A DNA stretch of 40,715 nucleotides from an uncultured Erysipelotrichaceae bacterium. Its GTDB lineage: Bacteria > Bacillota_I > Bacilli_A > Erysipelotrichales > Erysipelotrichaceae. A model generated the notes under the pieces. The model saw only the letters and a program-made list of their open reading frames with translations. It had not been told where the DNA came from and did not search any database. The stretch spans positions 1 through 40,715 of the forward strand of contig CAMCSA010000017.1 of assembly GCA_945877405.1 (NCBI GenBank). Direction: 5' to 3'. A program made the translations under genes and the position numbers. Below, piece by piece: positions 37,697 to 40,715 of the stretch (position 1 is the stretch's first letter; every line of letters begins with the position of its first letter).

Positions 37697-39238
37697 TTAT
37701 TTTTTCGTGCCAAAGATTCCACGGGTAATGGAATCCAGTGTTCCTTTGAGCAGCTGGTTTACCGCATTGGTTGCTGCCTGCTGGGCAATCTTTTCAACCG
37801 ATTTTGTTTTCTTACCACTCATCGCATTGACAAGATTGGAAGAAACAGAGCGGGTGATGGAAGAGGTGGCAGAAGAAACAGCACGGTTGACGGTTCTGCC
37901 TGCACTTTTTCTGAATGTAGCGGCTTTCTGTTCCTGTTCAATCTGTTTCTGTGCTTCATTCTGTACTTCACTGATGATTTCAAAAGCAGATTCGCGGTCA
38001 ATGGTATTTCTGTATGTTTCATCCAGTGGGGAAGAAATGAAGTAACGAGTCATCTGGTTTGGATCAGCCGGACCTTCCTTGGATTGTGGCGCCAGAATCT
38101 TTGTCTTTTCAACAACGGATGGCACACCTTTTTCATCCAGGAATGATACCAGTGCTTCACCAACACCAAGACTCATGATTTCATCTTCACATCTGAATGC
38201 AGGGTTTGGGCGGAATGCAGAAGCGGCCTGTTTCACGGCTTTGATTTCTGCAGGTGTATAGGCACGCAGGGCATGCGTGATTCTGTTTTGAAGCTGGGAG
38301 AGTACCGGATCCGGGATATCCGACGGAGATTGTGAAATAAACCAAATGCCGACGCCTTTGGATCGGATCAGCTTAACGGTCTGAGTGATCTTTTCAACCA
38401 GTGCTTTCGGTGCATCGTTGAACAGCAGATGTGCCTCGTCAAAGAAGAATACCATCTTCGGTTTTTCCGTATCACCGACTTCCGGGAGTTTTTCAAACAG
38501 ATCGGAAAGCATCCATAACAGAAACATGGAGTAAACAGTAGGGGAATGGATCAAAGAGGAGGAAGAGAGAATATTGATGAATCCTTTGCCTGTATGGTCT
38601 GTACGGAACAGATCGCTGATTGAAAGTGCAGGTTCCCCAAAGAAGCGATCAGCACCTTCATCTTCCAGTTTCAAGAGTGCCCTTTGAATGGCACCGATGG
38701 ATTGTGTGGATACATTGCCATAGGATGCAGTGAGTTCTTTTCTGTTGGCATTCACATACGTCAACATGGTTCTCAGATCCTTGAGATCGAGTAATAACAG
38801 TCCGTTATCATCTGCTACATGGAATACGATTGAAAGCACACCTTCCTGTACTTCACTCAGATTCATGAGTCTTGCAAGAAGCACCGGTCCCATATCTGAT
38901 ACGGTAACACGCACCGGTGTTCCCTTTTCGCCATTCAGGTCCCAGAAGGCTGTCGGGAATGCCTGTGGGACATATGGAATACCGGCTTCTTCACATCTTG
39001 TTGTCATCCATGGTTTTTCAATTCCTTCCTGCATCATGCCGGAAAGATCTCCTTTGACATCTTCGAGAAATACCGGTACACCGGCATTAGAAAAACCTTC
39101 TGCCAGTACTTTGAGGGTTGTGGTTTTACCTGTGCCTGTGGCACCGGTAATCAGGCCATGCCTGTTGGCTTTGGATAAGGGGAGGCATATTTTCTTCTCT
39201 GCACTGATGCCTGTAAATATATTCTGATCTGTATACAT
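37697..39238 (-). CDS. HerA-like ATPase, DUF853 (YjgR-type)
   Basis: A 513-residue P-loop ATPase of the HerA/FtsK superfamily. Walker A GATGTGKTTT lies near residues 32-41, FLEDVKGDLSGM follows, and Walker B MVFFFDEAHLLF is near residue 265, with a downstream sensor/arginine segment (GIWFISQSPSDIPDPVLSQLQNRITHALRAYTP). This order and wording are typical of the DUF853 family represented by E. coli YjgR, of unknown function; HerA relatives translocate DNA. The C-terminal ~70 residues are Ser/Ala-rich and basic. An upstream in-frame start was rejected because CAGGAG lies 6 bp before ATG 39238. Monocistronic. Confidence 0.93.
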   Translation of the reverse strand: MYTDQNIFTGISAEKKICLPLSKANRHGLITGATGTGKTTTLKVLAEGFSNAGVPVFLEDVKGDLSGMMQEGIEKPWMTTRCEEAGIPYVPQAFPTAFWDLNGEKGTPVRVTVSDMGPVLLARLMNLSEVQEGVLSIVFHVADDNGLLLLDLKDLRTMLTYVNANRKELTASYGNVSTQSIGAIQRALLKLEDEGADRFFGEPALSISDLFRTDHTGKGFINILSSSSLIHSPTVYSMFLLWMLSDLFEKLPEVGDTEKPKMVFFFDEAHLLFNDAPKALVEKITQTVKLIRSKGVGIWFISQSPSDIPDPVLSQLQNRITHALRAYTPAEIKAVKQAASAFRPNPAFRCEDEIMSLGVGEALVSFLDEKGVPSVVEKTKILAPQSKEGPADPNQMTRYFISSPLDETYRNTIDRESAFEIISEVQNEAQKQIEQEQKAATFRKSAGRTVNRAVSSATSSITRSVSSNLVNAMSGKKTKSVEKIAQQAATNAVNQLLKGTLDSITRGIFGTKK

Positions 39239-39422
39239 GATTGTCTCCTGTAATGTATATGTATTATAACGTATGCAGGTGTGCTTTCTATAAGGAAATG
39301 TCATAACATGTGTATATCTGTTATTCTATATGTGAATGTGACAAAATCAGCGAAAACTGCTAAAAATCAAGAATTTCGCTTGATAAAGCAATCATCTGAT
39401 GATTGAAAAGGCAGAAAAGAAT

Positions 39423-39450
39423 AAAAAAACATACGGTTTCCCGTATGTCA
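39423..39450 (-). terminator. Terminator of the CaCA antiporter gene
   Basis: Minus-strand stem ACATACGG/CCGTATGT with a GAAA tetraloop followed by seven T; the stop codon overlaps the stem. Confidence 0.9.
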
Positions 39451-40485
39451 GGCTGCAATACCAAACAGGCTCAGATACCATGGAGTGCCTGCAATGACGA
39501 TTGCAAGATATGCGATGTAAAGACAGAGTAATGCGATACCCTGGTAGCGGTGGAACTTACCTGTTAATACCGGTGGAATGACTGCAATGGCAGAAGCGAT
39601 AATCGCTACCGGGAAGTCAAGGTAAATATTGATGGTTGAAACCGGAAGGTTGCCACGGTATACAAAGGAACAGATGGCAAGAATCAGAGTGACATCAATG
39701 ATGTTTGCACCTACGACATTGCCGACAGACATGGATGCCTGCTTTTTGACAATGGATGTAATGGCTGTAACAAGCTCAGGTAAGGAAGTGCCAAGAGCTA
39801 CCATAGTGACTGCAATGATGGCTTCAGATACACCAAGCATTCTGGCGATCTCCGTACCGTTATTGACAAGAAGGTTGGAACCGATGACAATACATACTGC
39901 ACCAGTAATGATCATGCCGATATGCATGAGCATTTCTTTTCTGGTAACCTGTGGTTTTTCATTTTCTTCATCATCCGGTTGTGACTTTGCAGAGCGGATG
40001 TTTTCCAGCATGAACAGAACAAAGATGATAAGCAGCACAGCTGCACCCATGATGGACATGGATCCACCGATGGAAAGAACAAACAGGGCAATCACACTGG
40101 CAAGCAGAAGCAGTGCCTTAGGTGTGAAGTCCTTTTTATTGACTGCAATCGGCATGAAGACAAGGCTTAACGCCATGATTAATGCAGTGTTGCAGATGAC
40201 AGATCCAATACCATTACCAATGGCCATGGATACCTTGCCCTGTGATAATGCTGCAGCATTGGCAACTCCTGAAACAAGAATGGCATGACCTTCAAATGCG
40301 GCAATCGTGGAAACGATGATTTCCGGTAATGTAGTTGCGATGGATACGATGGTTGCACCGATGATGAACTTTGGAATGCCTGTTACTTCCGCAATCCAGG
40401 AGGCACCATCGACAAACCAGTCCCCACCTTTGACAATCAGAACAAGTCCGACCGCAAACAGAATATATATCATCAAAAAATTCAT
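39448..40485 (-). CDS. CaCA-family sodium/calcium exchanger
   Basis: A 345-residue membrane antiporter with the two inverted alpha repeats that form the ion path: GATIVSIATTLPEIIVS (alpha-1, residues ~43-59) and VALGTSLPELVTAIT (alpha-2, residues ~216-230), each with the critical Glu. The second halves GNGIGSVICNT and GNVVGANIIDV are present. About ten helices are separated by an acidic cytoplasmic loop (QPDDEENEKPQ). It likely exports Ca2+ in exchange for Na+ or H+; related YrbG-type proteins have about this length. Start after GAGGGGGA. Confidence 0.94.
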   Translation of the reverse strand: MNFLMIYILFAVGLVLIVKGGDWFVDGASWIAEVTGIPKFIIGATIVSIATTLPEIIVSTIAAFEGHAILVSGVANAAALSQGKVSMAIGNGIGSVICNTALIMALSLVFMPIAVNKKDFTPKALLLLASVIALFVLSIGGSMSIMGAAVLLIIFVLFMLENIRSAKSQPDDEENEKPQVTRKEMLMHIGMIITGAVCIVIGSNLLVNNGTEIARMLGVSEAIIAVTMVALGTSLPELVTAITSIVKKQASMSVGNVVGANIIDVTLILAICSFVYRGNLPVSTINIYLDFPVAIIASAIAVIPPVLTGKFHRYQGIALLCLYIAYLAIVIAGTPWYLSLFGIAA

Positions 40486-40581
40486 ATAATCCCCCTCAAA
40501 AGATTTTCAGCGCCATATACTCTACCATTATTATGCCTGTGCAACAACAGAAAAAATAGACAGATCATGTAAAGTGTAATA

Positions 40582-40608
40582 CAAGAAAACCATGGTTTTA
40601 CCCATGGT
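40582..40608 (-). terminator. Terminator of the rubrerythrin gene
   Basis: Minus-strand stem ACCATGG/CCATGGT with a 6-nt loop followed by TTTTC, 13 bp past the rubrerythrin stop codon. Confidence 0.75.
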
Positions 40609-40620
40609 CTGTTATGCATC

Positions 40621-40715
40621 TTAATAGTTTTCAGCGTGAACTTCAAAGTAAGCCTGTGGATGATCACATACCGGGCATACTTGCGGAGCTGCTGTACCAA
40701 CGACGATATGTCCGC
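40621..40715 (-). CDS. Rubrerythrin, C-terminal end
   Basis: Only the last 31 codons are in the window: GHIVVGTAAPQVCPVCDHPQ then AYFEVHAENY and stop. CPVC followed by HPQAYFEV is the second half of the rubredoxin-like Fe(SCys)4 domain at the end of rubrerythrins. These proteins reduce hydrogen peroxide in anaerobes, consistent with an anaerobic host. The gene continues past the right edge. Confidence 0.9.
   Translation of the reverse strand, partial: GHIVVGTAAPQVCPVCDHPQAYFEVHAENY

Noticed and set aside
1-40715. General reassignment of TAG as a sense codon
   Set aside because: The kdpE-like TAG is followed immediately by a terminator stem, and the first RCK TAG is two bases before the next start codon, so TAG does end genes here; only conditional read-through is left open.

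Overview
The window looks chromosomal and comes from a low-GC Gram-positive anaerobe (Bacillota), possibly an Erysipelotrichales-like gut bacterium. The pointers are strong GGAGG-type ribosome binding sites, two T-box leaders, a CcpA-type cre site, a Feo operon with its Cys-rich partner, and a rubrerythrin. The taxonomic guess is inference only. No rRNA, tRNA or CRISPR array was recognised.

Layout. 1-2530 is accessory DNA: the start of a ParA gene, an AAA/DUF4143 ATPase between two copies of a ~238-bp sequence that contains the parA promoter region, and a ~426-bp IS21-like remnant without transposase. 2560-6700 holds a secreted repeat protein with a cre site, a FAD dehydrogenase, two tiny membrane proteins, a NUDIX hydrolase and a GNAT acetyltransferase. 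6756-13055 is a potassium module: a KdpDE-like two-component system without kdpFABC, CorA on the other strand, then TPR protein, two RCK subunits and TrkH behind a promoter with tandem repeat operators. 13181-15334 is an ammonium transporter fused to a P-II domain, under a T-box leader that reads as asparagine-specific.

15368-20240 carries two ABC ATPase-permease fusions, a 43-residue His-rich lipoprotein and a MerR-type gene broken by an in-frame TAG. 20341-23996 holds an Rpn-type PD-(D/E)XK nuclease and a decayed GHKL kinase split by a complete IS (1927 bp, 5-bp target duplication). 24154-31241 is mostly housekeeping: ABC-F, MscS, PepD, a FUSC-like protein, and a peptide-binding lipoprotein behind a second T-box (probably Leu). 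31321-34705 is iron uptake (DtxR-type regulator, FeoA, FeoA, FeoB, Cys-rich protein) with two putative operators. 34714-37659 is a LytTR regulator that may be leaderless, a membrane protein, an AgrC-like kinase lacking ATP-site motifs, a second Cys-rich protein, and an ASCH gene with another in-frame TAG. The window ends with a HerA-like DUF853 ATPase, a CaCA exchanger and the end of a rubrerythrin.

How the parts connect. The KdpDE-like pair is well placed to control Trk/Ktr-type K+ uptake instead of a Kdp pump. The T-boxes tie ammonium uptake and peptide capture to tRNA charging. Iron uptake appears under a DtxR-type repressor, and a second Cys-rich protein links the nearby LytTR system to it. 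The least familiar assemblies are the asparagine T-box/Amt-P-II unit, the dual ABC plus His-tail lipoprotein cassette, and the LytTR/pseudokinase/Cys-rich cluster.
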